DNA from: Thiotrichales bacterium
GTDB taxonomy: Bacteria > Pseudomonadota > Gammaproteobacteria > Beggiatoales > Beggiatoaceae
Assembly (NCBI GenBank): GCA_016744475.1
Contig: JADGEH010000026.1
Span: forward strand, 1 to 53,513
Length of the DNA: 53,513 nucleotides
Direction: 5' to 3'
Both the position numbers and the translations under genes were made by a program. The notes below the pieces were generated by a model. That model worked only from the letters and a program-made list of their open reading frames with translations. It had not been told where the DNA came from and ran no database searches. Position 1 is the first letter of the stretch. Every line of letters starts with the position of its first letter. Shown here in pieces: positions 25,241 through 35,700 of this stretch.

Positions 25241-25686
25241 TGAGTTTAGGCTCTGTTGAGATTTGGATGATGGCGGCTTTTGGGTCTTTTTTACGCCTAG
25301 CCCGCCAGTGGTTTTTTTTATGCTCTTTGGTGCTGTTTTTATGCCCTTCATCATGGGTGTTTGCTCATGTTGACACTCATACGCAAGTGGTTCCTCAAAC
25401 GCTGCGTTCTGCCAGCGAATTAGATTATCCCCCCTTAGCTATCGTGACCGACGCAGGAAAAGCGGATGGCTTTTCTGTCGCTTTGCTACGGGCTGCGGTG
25501 CAGGCCAAAGGGCATGAAGTAGTATTCAAAGTCGCACCTTGGCATCACATTAAGCAGCAATTAGCTGTCGGTGAATTGGATGTTTTGCCATTGATGGGGC
25601 GTACAGCAGAACGTGAAGCTTTGTATGACTTTTCCATTCCTTATTTCTCTTTGCATGGCACTATAGCTAAAGTACATCATTTATAG
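25240..25686 (+). CDS. hybrid kinase fragment 1: sensor N-terminus
   Basis: Residues up to the first MITE. A signal peptide (hydrophobic WFFLCSLVLFLCPSSWVFA) and the first lobe of a type 3 periplasmic solute-binding domain (SELDYPPLAIVTDAGKADGFSVALLRAAV; DFSIPYFSLHGTI). The last codons AKVHHL and the stop are encoded by the MITE. I placed the start at ATG 25240, which overlaps the mltG stop as TAATG; an upstream TTG (25219) or ATG 25267 are alternatives. Alone, this half-domain would be a truncated secreted polypeptide. Confidence 0.7.
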   Translation: MSLGSVEIWMMAAFGSFLRLARQWFFLCSLVLFLCPSSWVFAHVDTHTQVVPQTLRSASELDYPPLAIVTDAGKADGFSVALLRAAVQAKGHEVVFKVAPWHHIKQQLAVGELDVLPLMGRTAEREALYDFSIPYFSLHGTIAKVHHL

Positions 25687-25762
25687 GCTTTCGATAGAGC
25701 CAAATCCAAGACTGCCAGTCTTTGAAGGACTGGCAGTCTTAACAACTGATATAATTTTGCTA
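25664..25762 (+). mobile_element. MITE family C inside kinase gene (copy 1)
   Basis: 99 bases, ends TAGCTAAAGTACATC and ATAATTTTGCTA, central palindrome at about 25709-25741 with one arm carrying a C-to-T change. TA duplication at 25662-25663 and 25763-25764. It is in plus orientation and adds 101 bases (99 plus 2), which shifts the frame and brings a TAG. Confidence 0.9.
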
Positions 25763-25766
25763 TATC

Positions 25767-27611
25767 GTGGTGCGCAAAGATGAACATCACATTCAACAGC
25801 TTAAAGATTTAAAAGATAAAACCTTAGCTGTCATGCGTGGTGATAATGCTGAAAGGTATGTCAACCGTGAGTCTATTTCTCCCTTTATTGTCACTACTGA
25901 TTCATTTGAAACAGCCTTAACGCAGTTATCCCAAGGCCAGCATGATGCGGTCGTGATGAATCATGTGGTGGCATTAAAACTCATCAAGCAACTTCATTTA
26001 AATAATTTAAAGATAGCGAATCCACAGCTCGAATTATTTCGACAAGATTTTAGTTTTGCGGTACAGGAAGGCAATAAAGCTTTATTAGCACAGCTCAATG
26101 AAGGCTTAGCTTTAATCATGAGCAACGGTACTGCTGCAAGACTGGAACAAAAATGGTTGAGTGATTATCGTCCTGCCCCGCAAACCTATTATCTGTGGGT
26201 AGTGGTGTTATCCATTTTTCTCAGTGCTGCCGTGATGGGTGGCTTGTCTTGGCTATGGCGACGCTCTTTACTGACAATGGTGAATATGCGTACAGCAGAG
26301 TTGAGTGCCATCTCCGCAGAACTCGCTTATGAAAGAGATTTTAATCATATTTTATTAGATACTGCGGCTAATTTAATGGTCGTAGTAGATCATAATGCTT
26401 GCATTGTTCAATTTAATAAAACCGCAGAAAATATAACAGGTTATAAATTTGAAGAAGTGAAAGGATGTGCAGTATTAGAACTATTCATTCTTGATGAAGA
26501 AAAAGATGAAGTGAAAAATGTATTTGATTCTAGCTTTAATGGGCAATTGATTAAATATCATGAGAATCATTGGAAAATTAAAGATGGTAGCTGTCGTTTG
26601 TTTGCTTGGGCCAATGCAATGATCGTGTTACCTGATGGCACAATGGATTATGCCATTGCAATGGGCACGGATATTACCGATTACAAAGCTTTGCAAACAA
26701 AATTACAAGCACGAGAAGAACAACTATTAACGTTGATCAATGCTTCACCTGATTTAATTATCTTTAAAGATGCGGAAGGTCGTTGGCTAGAAGCTAATAC
26801 GGCTATTTTAGAATTATTACATCTACAAAATGTAGATTATCAGAATAAAAAAGATGATGAACTGTCTCAACTGACGGTGCCCTTATACACTGAAGCGTTA
26901 TCTACTTGTAAAACCAATGATCGCCATACTTGGGAACAAGGTGTTATTAGTCGTCAGGAAGAAAATATTCCTCTGCTTGAGGGCGGTGAGCGTATTTACG
27001 ATGTGATTAAAGTACCTGTTTATACAGAACATCAACAACCTAAAGGATTAGTTGTATTAGGGCGTGACATCAGCGAACGTAAAAAAATGGAAGAAGAATT
27101 ATCCTTATGGATGCATGTATTTGAACATGCCGATTGGGGCATGGTCTTATGCAAAGGTAATAGTGTTTGCTTTGAACGGGTAAACCCTGCTTTTGCTCAT
27201 GCTCTAGGGTATAGCCGAGAAGAAATACAAGGCATGGATATTTCGAATATTTTCCCAGAAGAACTACATACAGAGTTGCAGACGAATATTAATATAGCAG
27301 AACGATTAGGACATTATTGCTTTGAATCTGTGCATCAGCATAAGAATGGACATCGTTTCCCCGTTTGGATTGAAATCACCGCAGTGTATGGCTCTCAAAA
27401 TGAAGTCTCTTATCGTGTGGCTCATATACAAAATATTTCAGCCCGTAAAAAAGCTGAAGATCGTTTGCGCATGTTTGAACAAATGGTCTCTACAACTCAA
27501 GACTTAATGGCTTTTGTGGATACTGAATATACTTATATAGCAAAATTATATCAGTTGTTAAGACTGCCAGTCCTCGAAGGACTGGCAGTCTTGGGTTTAG
27601 CTCTATCGTAA
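25767..27611 (+). CDS. hybrid kinase fragment 2: SBP lobe, TM, PAS x3.5
   Basis: A 614-codon open frame between the two MITEs, starting in gene-internal sequence (GTG GTG CGC, not a natural start). It has the second solute-binding lobe (RKDEHHIQQLKDLKDKTLAVMRG), a transmembrane helix (YLWVVVLSIFLSAAVMGGLSWL, about 135-157), and three PAS domains (DTAANLMVVVDHNACIVQFN; INASPDLIIFKDAEGRWLEAN; FEHADWGMVLCKGN). The first half of a fourth PAS (QDLMAFVDTEYTY) follows. The last about 20 residues are MITE-encoded. Whether it is translated at all is doubtful, since it lacks a ribosome-binding site. Confidence 0.7.
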   Translation: MVRKDEHHIQQLKDLKDKTLAVMRGDNAERYVNRESISPFIVTTDSFETALTQLSQGQHDAVVMNHVVALKLIKQLHLNNLKIANPQLELFRQDFSFAVQEGNKALLAQLNEGLALIMSNGTAARLEQKWLSDYRPAPQTYYLWVVVLSIFLSAAVMGGLSWLWRRSLLTMVNMRTAELSAISAELAYERDFNHILLDTAANLMVVVDHNACIVQFNKTAENITGYKFEEVKGCAVLELFILDEEKDEVKNVFDSSFNGQLIKYHENHWKIKDGSCRLFAWANAMIVLPDGTMDYAIAMGTDITDYKALQTKLQAREEQLLTLINASPDLIIFKDAEGRWLEANTAILELLHLQNVDYQNKKDDELSQLTVPLYTEALSTCKTNDRHTWEQGVISRQEENIPLLEGGERIYDVIKVPVYTEHQQPKGLVVLGRDISERKKMEEELSLWMHVFEHADWGMVLCKGNSVCFERVNPAFAHALGYSREEIQGMDISNIFPEELHTELQTNINIAERLGHYCFESVHQHKNGHRFPVWIEITAVYGSQNEVSYRVAHIQNISARKKAEDRLRMFEQMVSTTQDLMAFVDTEYTYIAKLYQLLRLPVLEGLAVLGLALS

Positions 27612-27636
27612 GCCTATAAATAATATACTTTAGCTA
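27538..27636 (-). mobile_element. MITE family C inside kinase gene (copy 2, inverted)
   Basis: 99 bases in minus orientation, with about eight mismatches to the copy at 25664 by hand alignment. TA duplication at 27536-27537 and 27637-27638. The palindrome has 15-base arms (AAGACTGCCAGTCCT / AGGACTGGCAGTCTT). It interrupts the fourth PAS domain; reading through it gives a stop at 27609-27611. Confidence 0.9.
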
Positions 27637-27640
27637 TAGC

Positions 27641-30535
27641 ATGGTCAATGAAAGCTACGCTCAACGCTTTCAGCACACTAGAAAAGCAGTGATTGGGCGC
27701 AAAGTCTATGAACTCATCGATATTGAAGCGTTTGAACACTTTATTAAACCCCATTTAGAGCGTTGTTTTGCAGGAGAAGAAGTGCGTTATCAGCATTGGT
27801 TTACTTTTACGGGAGATAAGCTCTATCTGGATGTGGCTTATTATCCTTATCATGGCGAGCCTGATAAAGTGACCGGAGCGGTGGTGAGTGTGCGTGACAT
27901 TACCGCAATGAAACAAGCTGAAGATAATTTACGAGCCTATTCTGATCGTTTGAGTTTAGCCACAGAAACGTCGGGTATTGGTATTTGGGAATGGGATGTT
28001 GAGCAACAACAACTCATTTGGGATGAACAAATGTTTCACCTTTATCAAAAGAATCCCGCAGATTTTGAAGGTCAACTGAGTGATTGGTTGCTATCTTTAT
28101 ATGCAGATGACATTCCCGCTACCGAACACGCCTTGAAAAGCGTCTTATGCGGGCAACAATCGAGTTTTTCTATTCAATATCGTATTTGTTTGCCGAATGG
28201 TGTGGAACGTTATATTAAAGCTTATGCTAAAGCTTTGTATAATGAACAAGGTAAGCTTATCAGTTTAATTGGCACTAATTGGGATATTACAGAGCAACAA
28301 GAATTATTAGATCAACTCACTTTAAGTGAACGGCGTTTTCGTGCCTTAATCAATGCTTCTCCTAGTGGTATTTATCAAACCAATGAGAAAGGGCAATGTG
28401 TGTTTGTGAACCCTTATTGGCGTGAAATGGCAGGTTTGCGCCCTGAGCAAGCCTTGAATTTGGGATGGATCACTGCGGTGCATCCTGATGATCGAGACAC
28501 CGTGTTAGCGAATTGGCAACGCATGGTGGAGGCGCAAGGTGATTGGGCACAGGAATATCGCTTTTTGAATGCCTGCACGGGAAAAATTACTTGGGTATCG
28601 GGTACGGCAGCTCCGTTTTTTGAAGAAGATGGCTCGGTGGGCGGCTATATTGGTATTAATACCGACATCAGTGAGCGCATTAACAAGGAACAAGCGATTT
28701 TGCGTTATCAAGCGCAACTCAATGAAACCCAGCGCTTGAGTAAAATTGGCGGATGGACGTATGAGCCTAATAAAGCACAGTTTTTGTGGAGTGATGAATT
28801 ATACCGTTTGCATGGTTTACCCATTGACTCGGATTTAGATGAATTTCAACATCATGTGAAAGACAGCCTTCATTGTTATGAGCGAGCTGATCGTCTTAAG
28901 GTGGTGGCGGAGTTTGAAAAAGCGCTTAAACAAGGCACGCCGTATGATTCGGTGTATCGTTTTACAAACTATCGACAGGAACGGAAATGGGTACGCACCA
29001 TTGTTAAACCTGTGCTTGAAAACGGTGAAGTGGTGTTATTGCAAGGGGCGTTCATGGACATCACTGAACAAAAAGACTGGGAAGACCAGTTGAGTCAGGC
29101 CAAAGAACAAGCTGAGGCCGCCAACCGTGCGAAAAGTGCCTTTATAGCCAATATGAGTCACGAACTGCGCACGCCTTTGAATGCAGTATTGGGTTATGCG
29201 CAGATTTTATTGCGTGATGACAGTTTAAAAACCATGCATCGCCAAAATATATCGACTATTAAACGCAGTGGTGATTATTTATTGACCTTGATTAATGATG
29301 TGTTGGATTTGGCAAAAATCGAAGCAGGCCATTTAGAGATTAACCCGGCTCCTTGTCATCTACACCACTTTTTCTCTGAACTGACCGATATGTTTAGCTT
29401 GCGTACCTTGGATAAAGGCATTGCTTTTCATTGTGAAATTGCTGGAGATTTACCAGATAGAGGCATTGTTGATGAAAAGCGTTTGCGCCAAATATGTATC
29501 AATTTATTGAGTAATGCAGTGAAGTTCACTGAACAAGGTGAAGTCTGTTTTAAAATTCATTATCTTAATGAAGTATTACACCTTCAGGTGAGTGATACTG
29601 GCATTGGCATTCCTTCTAAGCAACATGCGAAAGTGTTCAAGCCTTTTCATCAAACGGGCGATGATCGCTACAAACAACAAGGTACAGGATTAGGCTTGGC
29701 GATTAGCCATAATTTAGTGCAGCAAATGCAAGGTCATATTGAGTTGAAAAGCCATTTGGGGCAGGGCAGTTGCTTTCGGATTGAGATTCCTTTGCCTAAT
29801 GCTGATAAATCCTTATCTTCAAACCATCACCGAAAGCACGGTACTGTGTTCAAACTAGCGGATATTAAAGCCTATCAGCGCACGGATCATCGCTTTGAAG
29901 CTTTGAGTATTTTAGTGGTGGACGACACTTCAATGAATCGCATGATTATTTGTGATTTATTAAAGCCTCTAGGCTTTATCGTGAGTGAGGCAAAAGATGG
30001 ACATCAAGCCGTTCAGTGCTGCCAAGCTCAGGTATTTGATTTAATTTTGATGGATTTAGTCATGCCACATTTAGATGGCCTAAGTGCAACACGCCAAATT
30101 CTTCAACAATCAGAGTTCAATAATCAGCGCATTATTGCACTGACTGCGCGTGCTTTTGAAGAAGATCGAACAGAATGCTTAAATGCAGGTTGCATTGCGC
30201 ATTTAAGCAAACCATTAGATGCTGAAGTTTTATTGCAGGCTTTAAAAATACATTTACCCTTGCAATGGGAATACCGTTCTTCAATCACACGTTCTATAAA
30301 ACCCATCAGCAAATCTTTAGCGCCTATTCATACACTGAGCTTATCTCATCAATGGTGTCAAGCATTAGAAAAAGCCGTTATTCGAGGTGATCGTTCACAG
30401 GCCAGTGAATTGTTAAACGACTTACAAGAAGAAGAAAAAGACCGATTACAAGCTTGGTTGGATGCTTATGAATACCACCGTATTTTAGATTGGCTGGAAC
30501 CGGACACTCCTCATGACAACTCTCCCCCCACCTAG
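27641..30535 (+). CDS. hybrid kinase fragment 3: PAS, HisKA, HATPase, REC
   Basis: 964 codons after the second MITE, starting at an internal ATG. The end of PAS4 ([27 protein letters not shown]) is followed by PAS5 ([20 protein letters not shown]), PAS6 ([15 protein letters not shown]) and PAS7 ([21 protein letters not shown]). HisKA has phospho-acceptor His in [14 protein letters not shown] (about residue 506), and the HATPase has [18 protein letters not shown] and GTGLGLAIS. The receiver has [10 protein letters not shown] and phospho-Asp in LILMDLVMP. This piece retains every catalytic module, so if translated it would be a soluble kinase cut off from its periplasmic sensor. It overlaps the next gene by 23 bases. 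Confidence 0.75.
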   Translation: MVNESYAQRFQHTRKAVIGRKVYELIDIEAFEHFIKPHLERCFAGEEVRYQHWFTFTGDKLYLDVAYYPYHGEPDKVTGAVVSVRDITAMKQAEDNLRAYSDRLSLATETSGIGIWEWDVEQQQLIWDEQMFHLYQKNPADFEGQLSDWLLSLYADDIPATEHALKSVLCGQQSSFSIQYRICLPNGVERYIKAYAKALYNEQGKLISLIGTNWDITEQQELLDQLTLSERRFRALINASPSGIYQTNEKGQCVFVNPYWREMAGLRPEQALNLGWITAVHPDDRDTVLANWQRMVEAQGDWAQEYRFLNACTGKITWVSGTAAPFFEEDGSVGGYIGINTDISERINKEQAILRYQAQLNETQRLSKIGGWTYEPNKAQFLWSDELYRLHGLPIDSDLDEFQHHVKDSLHCYERADRLKVVAEFEKALKQGTPYDSVYRFTNYRQERKWVRTIVKPVLENGEVVLLQGAFMDITEQKDWEDQLSQAKEQAEAANRAKSAFIANMSHELRTPLNAVLGYAQILLRDDSLKTMHRQNISTIKRSGDYLLTLINDVLDLAKIEAGHLEINPAPCHLHHFFSELTDMFSLRTLDKGIAFHCEIAGDLPDRGIVDEKRLRQICINLLSNAVKFTEQGEVCFKIHYLNEVLHLQVSDTGIGIPSKQHAKVFKPFHQTGDDRYKQQGTGLGLAISHNLVQQMQGHIELKSHLGQGSCFRIEIPLPNADKSLSSNHHRKHGTVFKLADIKAYQRTDHRFEALSILVVDDTSMNRMIICDLLKPLGFIVSEAKDGHQAVQCCQAQVFDLILMDLVMPHLDGLSATRQILQQSEFNNQRIIALTARAFEEDRTECLNAGCIAHLSKPLDAEVLLQALKIHLPLQWEYRSSITRSIKPISKSLAPIHTLSLSHQWCQALEKAVIRGDRSQASELLNDLQEEEKDRLQAWLDAYEYHRILDWLEPDTPHDNSPPT

Positions 30536-32363
30536 CATATTGTTAGTAGACGACACCCCAGAAAATCTTGATGTATTAGAAAAGATTTTAGTCGCAGAAG
30601 ATTACGATGTACGGATGGTGCCGGACGGTCGTTTAGCACTACGTTCTGTAGCTATGGCTCCCCCCGATTTAATCTTGCTGGATATAAAAATGCCTCATAT
30701 GAGCGGTTACGAGGTGTGCACACAACTCAAAGCCGATCCTGATACACAAGGTATTCCGGTGATTTTTATCAGCGCTTTGCAGGAAACCGAAGATAAAACC
30801 CATGCTTTTACGGTCGGTGGCGTGGATTACGTGACCAAACCTTTTCAAGCGGAAGAAGTATTAGCACGAGTGCGTACTCATTTGCGTTTGCACACCTTGC
30901 AGCAACATTTGGAAGTACGAAATCAAGAATTGGAAGCAGCGAAAAGTCAGGCCGAAGCGGCTAATCGTGCGAAAAGCGCATTTTTAGCCAATATGAGCCA
31001 TGAGTTACGCACACCGCTAAATGCCGTACTCGGCTTTGCACAATTGTTACACCGTGATGCTAATTTGGATCATGAACAACACTCGCAAATTCAGTCTATT
31101 TGTAGTGGTGGTGATTTTTTGCTGGAATTGATTAATGACGTATTGGATTTAGCCAAAATTGAAGCGGGGCGTTTTGAATGTTTTCCTCAAGTGTGGACAC
31201 CGCACAGTTTCTTTTATGAATTAAGCGTGTTATTTCGTCTCCGCGCAGAGCAAAAAGACTTGTCATTTTTTGCGCACATGGATGAGCAACTACCTCAAGC
31301 CTTGTATTCAGATGCCAAGCGCTTACGCCAGATAGTGATGAATTTATTGGGCAATGCGATCAAATTTACGCAAACAGGTCATGTTCATTTACACGTTAAT
31401 ATTCATCAAGAACAGTTATGTATTGAGGTCAAGGATACGGGCCCTGGCATTGAAGCGGATATGCAGACACATATTTTCAAACCCTTTCAACAAGCGGGCG
31501 ATCATCAACAAAAAATTCAGGGCACAGGCTTAGGTTTAGCCATCACGCATAAGTTAGTAGAGATGATGCAAGGGCAGATTAAAGTAACTAGTACTTTGGG
31601 TGAAGGCAGTTGTTTTACAGTGACCTTGCCGATTGAAGTGGTCTCCACACTCCAAGAAGCGCAGCAAACAGCCAGCGAGCCTGCACCTCACATATTGGGC
31701 TACCAGTGTGTCTCGCATGACACGCCTTTGCATATTTTGGTGTGTGATGATGTGGAGGATAACCGTGAAGTATTGCGGGCTTTATTGGAGCCACTAGAGT
31801 TTACCGTGACGCAAGCCAGTAGTGGACAAGAGTGTTTGCGCTTGGCCCAAGACACCCATCCCGATGCGATTTTGTTGGATATATTCATGCCTGGCATGAA
31901 TGGTTTTGAAGTCTTGCAGCATTTACGTGACACGCCTGATTTAGCTGATACGCCGATCATGACTTTAAGTGCCAATGCTTTTGTTGAAGTTGAAATGCAA
32001 AGTCAGGCCGCAGGCTGTCATGCGCATTTGAGCAAACCGATTCGATTTACTGCATTGTTGGAGACTTTAGGTCAATTATTGCCTTTGGAATGGTGTTATG
32101 AAGAAAAAACTGGGGCGGACACTGAGACAGGTGCTGCGTTGAATATTGAACAGATTGAGGCGTTTCTAAACTTTCTTAAACAGGGCAATGTTTTTGAAAT
32201 CACGAATCTGGCTAAACAACTTGAAAAAGACGGTTATCACTCTTCTTCTATCACTCGCATCTATGAACTCGCTGAAAATTTTGAGTTAGTAAAACTCAAA
32301 CAGTTTTTGCGATCATTAGACTTGCCCAGGCTTAAGCGCCGTAGCGAAAAGCAGCGGAATTGA
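30513..32363 (+). CDS. REC-HisKA-HATPase-REC hybrid kinase
   Basis: A 616-residue soluble protein with a receiver at each end. REC1 (7-125) has [10 protein letters not shown] and phospho-Asp in [10 protein letters not shown] short coiled coil ([25 protein letters not shown]) leads to HisKA with [16 protein letters not shown] (His at about 170). The HATPase has [18 protein letters not shown] and GTGLGLAI, and REC2 has [11 protein letters not shown] and AILLDIFMP. It probably takes phosphate from or works beside the upstream giant kinase, to which it is coupled by a 23-base overlap. The last codons ([14 protein letters not shown]) and stop are read from a family B MITE fragment, so the natural C-terminus has been replaced. 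Confidence 0.9.
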   Translation: MTTLPPPSILLVDDTPENLDVLEKILVAEDYDVRMVPDGRLALRSVAMAPPDLILLDIKMPHMSGYEVCTQLKADPDTQGIPVIFISALQETEDKTHAFTVGGVDYVTKPFQAEEVLARVRTHLRLHTLQQHLEVRNQELEAAKSQAEAANRAKSAFLANMSHELRTPLNAVLGFAQLLHRDANLDHEQHSQIQSICSGGDFLLELINDVLDLAKIEAGRFECFPQVWTPHSFFYELSVLFRLRAEQKDLSFFAHMDEQLPQALYSDAKRLRQIVMNLLGNAIKFTQTGHVHLHVNIHQEQLCIEVKDTGPGIEADMQTHIFKPFQQAGDHQQKIQGTGLGLAITHKLVEMMQGQIKVTSTLGEGSCFTVTLPIEVVSTLQEAQQTASEPAPHILGYQCVSHDTPLHILVCDDVEDNREVLRALLEPLEFTVTQASSGQECLRLAQDTHPDAILLDIFMPGMNGFEVLQHLRDTPDLADTPIMTLSANAFVEVEMQSQAAGCHAHLSKPIRFTALLETLGQLLPLEWCYEEKTGADTETGAALNIEQIEAFLNFLKQGNVFEITNLAKQLEKDGYHSSSITRIYELAENFELVKLKQFLRSLDLPRLKRRSEKQRN

Positions 32364-32382
32364 GCGGTTTTTTTCGTTCATT
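32319..32382. repeat. MITE family B fragment at gene 3' end
   Basis: It begins GACTTGCCCAGGCTTAAGCG after TA (32317-32318) and continues with CGTAGCGAAAAGCAGCGG, matching the right end of family B in reverse. It stops at about CGTTCATT, the centre of the full element. It forms the 3' end of the preceding kinase gene. Confidence 0.7.
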
Positions 32383-32403
32383 AGGGGCTGGCAGCATTGT
32401 CTC

Positions 32404-32517
32404 ATGCAAGGATTAGAAAAAGTGCGAGCAGAAATGAACAGGCACATGCTGACCTACAACTTCCAGCGGGTTTTAAACATCGTTGGGATAGTGGCGTTTA
32501 AAAACCACCTAAAATAG
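32404..32517 (+). pseudogene. transposase C-terminal remnant (IS1182-like)
   Basis: A 37-codon stretch MQGLEKVRAEMNRHMLTYNF followed by QRVLNIVG and a stop. The (R/Q)GLEKVRAEM...LTYNFxRVLNI(V/L)G pattern is the C-terminus of IS1182/IS4-type DDE transposases. The catalytic part is missing and the remnant directly abuts the family B fragment. The rest of 32518-32762 holds a small GGGGA/TCCC hairpin with T-run (32531-32556) and a CTCGTTCCCATGC-type repeat on the reverse strand. Confidence 0.6.
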
Positions 32518-32530
32518 AGAATGGCGGCAT

Positions 32531-32556
32531 AAAAGGGGATAAATGTCCCTTTTTTT
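32531..32556 (+). terminator. possible weak terminator
   Basis: AAAAGGGGA, a short AT-rich loop and TCCCTTTTTTT form a small stem ending in a T-run. It could end transcripts from the kinase genes. The stem is short, so confidence is low. Confidence 0.35.
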
Positions 32557-32762
32557 GCCTTGAGATACTCAAAATAGCATGATTTCGAGTTTTTTAACGA
32601 CATTAAAACCACATTGGCGGCAGTTCTTTTACAGCTTCGGCGCATGGGAACGAGTTAAGCTAAGTAAGCATTGTTTGAAAATGCTGGCGTTCTTTGCGTC
32701 TCTAGCGCCGTTTGCGTTGCTTTTTAAAGACAACGCGCAGAGAAGTCTTTGCATCACTTCAT

Positions 32763-35700
32763 TCATTCCAAAAAGAACTGCTGGCGTTGTTGCTTGGACA
32801 GTGGTTCTAAATCGAGAGTGTGTGCGTAATCAATCACGGCTTGTATGTCTTTAAACACCGCCCATAAGGTCACGCGCTGCCCATTGGTGACGGCGAGTTG
32901 TTCTCCCGTTGGAGAAAATTGCATATCGTAAACGGGCTTTGATTGTGATAAATCGTTGAATAGTTGTCCTGTTTGGGCGTTCCATAAGAACAAGCCACCG
33001 CTTTGGGTGCCGCTAGCCAATAGCGAGCCTTGTGGATGAAAGGCGACTCGGCTGACTTTTGCACTGTGCATGAGTTTTAATGGTTCTTGTCCATCCGCCA
33101 CTGACCATAAACGTGCGCTGTGATCGTGGCTGGCGGTGAGAATGTAGCGATCATCTGGACTGAATACGGCTTGCACCACCGCCTTTTCATGACCTTTCAA
33201 TTCACGCACGGCCTGCCCTGTGTGTCCATCCCACAACTTGACGCTGCCGTTATAGGCGGTGCTGAGTAAATAGCGTCCATCGTGGCTAAACACCACGTCA
33301 TATAAGCCGCTACCGTGGGGTAATTGGGCGATTTCTTGTCCGTTTTGGGTGTTCCATAAACGTCCGGCTTGAGCTTCTCCGGCAGCAGCTAAGCGCGTTC
33401 CATCAGGATTGATGGCGATGATTTTGACCTCTGCGCGTTGGTGACGCACGGTGGAGTTTTCGTGCCAGCCGTCTTCTTCGCGTCCACGCAAATGATGCAG
33501 TAATTGCCCTTGCGCTACGTTCCACAGACCCACGGTGATGTCTTCGGAACCCGTGGCGAGTTGCTGTCCATCACGGCTGAAATCTAAGGCGGTGATGGTG
33601 GCTTCATGCGCAAACCATTGTTGCTGCAAGCGGCCTGTTTGTACATTCCATAGATTGATGCGGCCTTGGGTGGATCGGGATTCATCGGTAGCATGGCGGT
33701 CGCTGGCGGCGAGCGTTTGACCATCGGGGCTAAATTGCATGTCGCCCAGTTCATGACGACTGTTGGTGACAAGGCGATGCTTGAGTTGTCGTTGCGCAAC
33801 ATCCCAGACTAATAATTGTTGATCGCGCTCGCGCCAGTCGTCCCAATAATTGGCGATGCTGGCAAGCTGTTGTCCGTCGGGGCTGAAGCGTAAGCGGGTG
33901 ACGCGCTGCGTGTGGCCTTCCAGTGATTGTGCGCCCTTGGCGGGTTGCACAGACCATAAGCGTCCTTGGCGGTTTAATAGACTTTGACCATCAGGGCTAA
34001 ATTTGAGTGTGCCCGCGCCCGCGAAAGTGGCGAGTTTTTGCGTGTGTACAGGCTCCCACAGAGAGGGCTGTGGCTGTTGAATGAGTAAAAAACGTCCTTG
34101 CGGGCTGAGTTCAAAAGCACCGCCCAGGGTATAACTGACCGACTCATGTGCTCTGGGCAACAGTTGGGGGTTAAACGCGGCGATTTCTTGGGCATCTTGC
34201 GGGGGCTGCCATAACCAAACTCGCCCACCTGCTTGAAAATAAATACTTTTCCCCTGCCATGCCAGTTTGACCACCGGCCATTCAATCTCCAAGCTGTGCG
34301 AGATGTGCCCATCATGGGTGTCCCATACATGCACCTGATAGCGCTCACCGCCACCTGCCACCGCCAGCACATCGCCTGGTGCGTTAAAGGCGATGCTGCT
34401 AGCCACACTGTCAAAGGGTTTAAGGCTTAAACGCAGTGTGCCACTGCGGATATTCCACAAGCGCACGCTGTGCTCAAAGGCATCAATCGTGGCTAAATCC
34501 GTACCGTTAGGGCTGAGTTGAGCGAGAGAAATACCGATGTCTTGAGCAATGACGGTGGGGGCTTGAGTGAAATCCTGGGTGTTCCAAATGCGCCCGTGCT
34601 CATGAGCCGTTACGATCAAATATTGGCTATCGTGTGAAAAGAAAACCTGATCAACTTGAGGCATTTGTTGATTCAAAGCATTGATGACATCGACTTGATC
34701 ATAAGGATTATTCGGATCAGCTCTTTTCTTAAAAGGCACTGCCGATAGCGGCTCACCCGTGTGTAAATAACGCTGACCATCCGCCACCGACCACACCGCC
34801 GCCGTGTTTTCGTCGTAAGCCACGATCCATTGTTCATTCGGGCTAAACACCGCGTGTTCAACATCAAAAGTGGGTTCCGGTGCCCAGCCTGTTTGCGTTT
34901 GAATGGTGGCGACCTCTGCGGGCGTGAATTCGCTCAACGCTTGCAAACGTTTGCCGGTCGTCAAGTCCCACACTTCAACGCGCTCAGCCTGGATGCGTAG
35001 AAAATAATGCGCCTTGGGGCTAAAGGTCAGATGTTGGCTGGCTTCACCGACATCAATGCGGCGCAATAATGTGCGGCTTTTGGCCTCCCACACTTGTACT
35101 TGTTGCTCGGTGGCAGTGAATATCTGGCTTCCATCTGGGCTGAATTGCGCATGATTCACTGCTTGTGGCAAGTGCGCATATTCACGTAAATGTTGCACAC
35201 TTTTCAACAAAACCTGCCCTGTTTCAGACACAAAAGGACGTTGTTTGGGATCATCTACATGTTGTGGCAAGGCTTCAAGAGAGAGCGATATGGCTTCGCG
35301 CACCCTGCCTTCTTTGCGCAACACCTCGGCTTTTTCTGCCAGAAAACGCGATTGCGCTTGCTGGGCTTTGTGCATACTGGTTTCTGCCGCTTCTTTGGCC
35401 TGCAACGCCGCTGTTTCATTGGCTACGGCGGCCTCACGCGCATCTTCAGCGATAAAAAATAGCCCAATGGCGAGCACCAAACCCAGCACAGAGACCGCTA
35501 AAAGTCCTCTTAACATCAAGGTGTTGCGATTTTTTTGATATTCTTGCGCTTGAATCGCTTGCTGTCCCGCTTGCAGATAAGCGCGTTGCAAGGCAGTCGG
35601 TGGTGGGTTTTTGTCCGCTGCGGCTTTAAGCCATTCCGCCGCCATCGCGTATTCATTGCCGCGCAACAAAACATCTTCAGAACGCCCTCGTGCCTCCCAT

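Larger units (their letters stand above)
25240..30535 (+). pseudogene. giant PAS hybrid histidine kinase split by two MITEs
   Basis: Removing 25664-25764 and 27538-27638 (each a 99-bp family C element plus one copy of its TA duplication) joins three frames into one continuous reading frame of about 1697 residues. The joins are precise: HGTI then VVRKDE, and EYTY then SMVNESY. The restored protein has a signal peptide, a periplasmic solute-binding (SBP_bac_3) sensor, one membrane helix, seven PAS domains, HisKA, HATPase and a receiver domain. Each insertion brings in-frame stops and a frameshift, so as it stands the kinase is broken. The three pieces are listed separately. Confidence 0.85.

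Noticed and set aside
18126-27636. Family C palindromes as part of a CRISPR array
   Set aside because: The copies are dispersed, 99 bp long and not separated by regular spacers; no cas genes are present.
25664-27638. Programmed frameshifting or an intron as explanation of the split kinase
   Set aside because: The interruptions are full copies of a repeat with TA duplications found elsewhere outside genes, and they bring stops; no slippery site or self-splicing structure is seen. RNA-level removal is kept only as a test.
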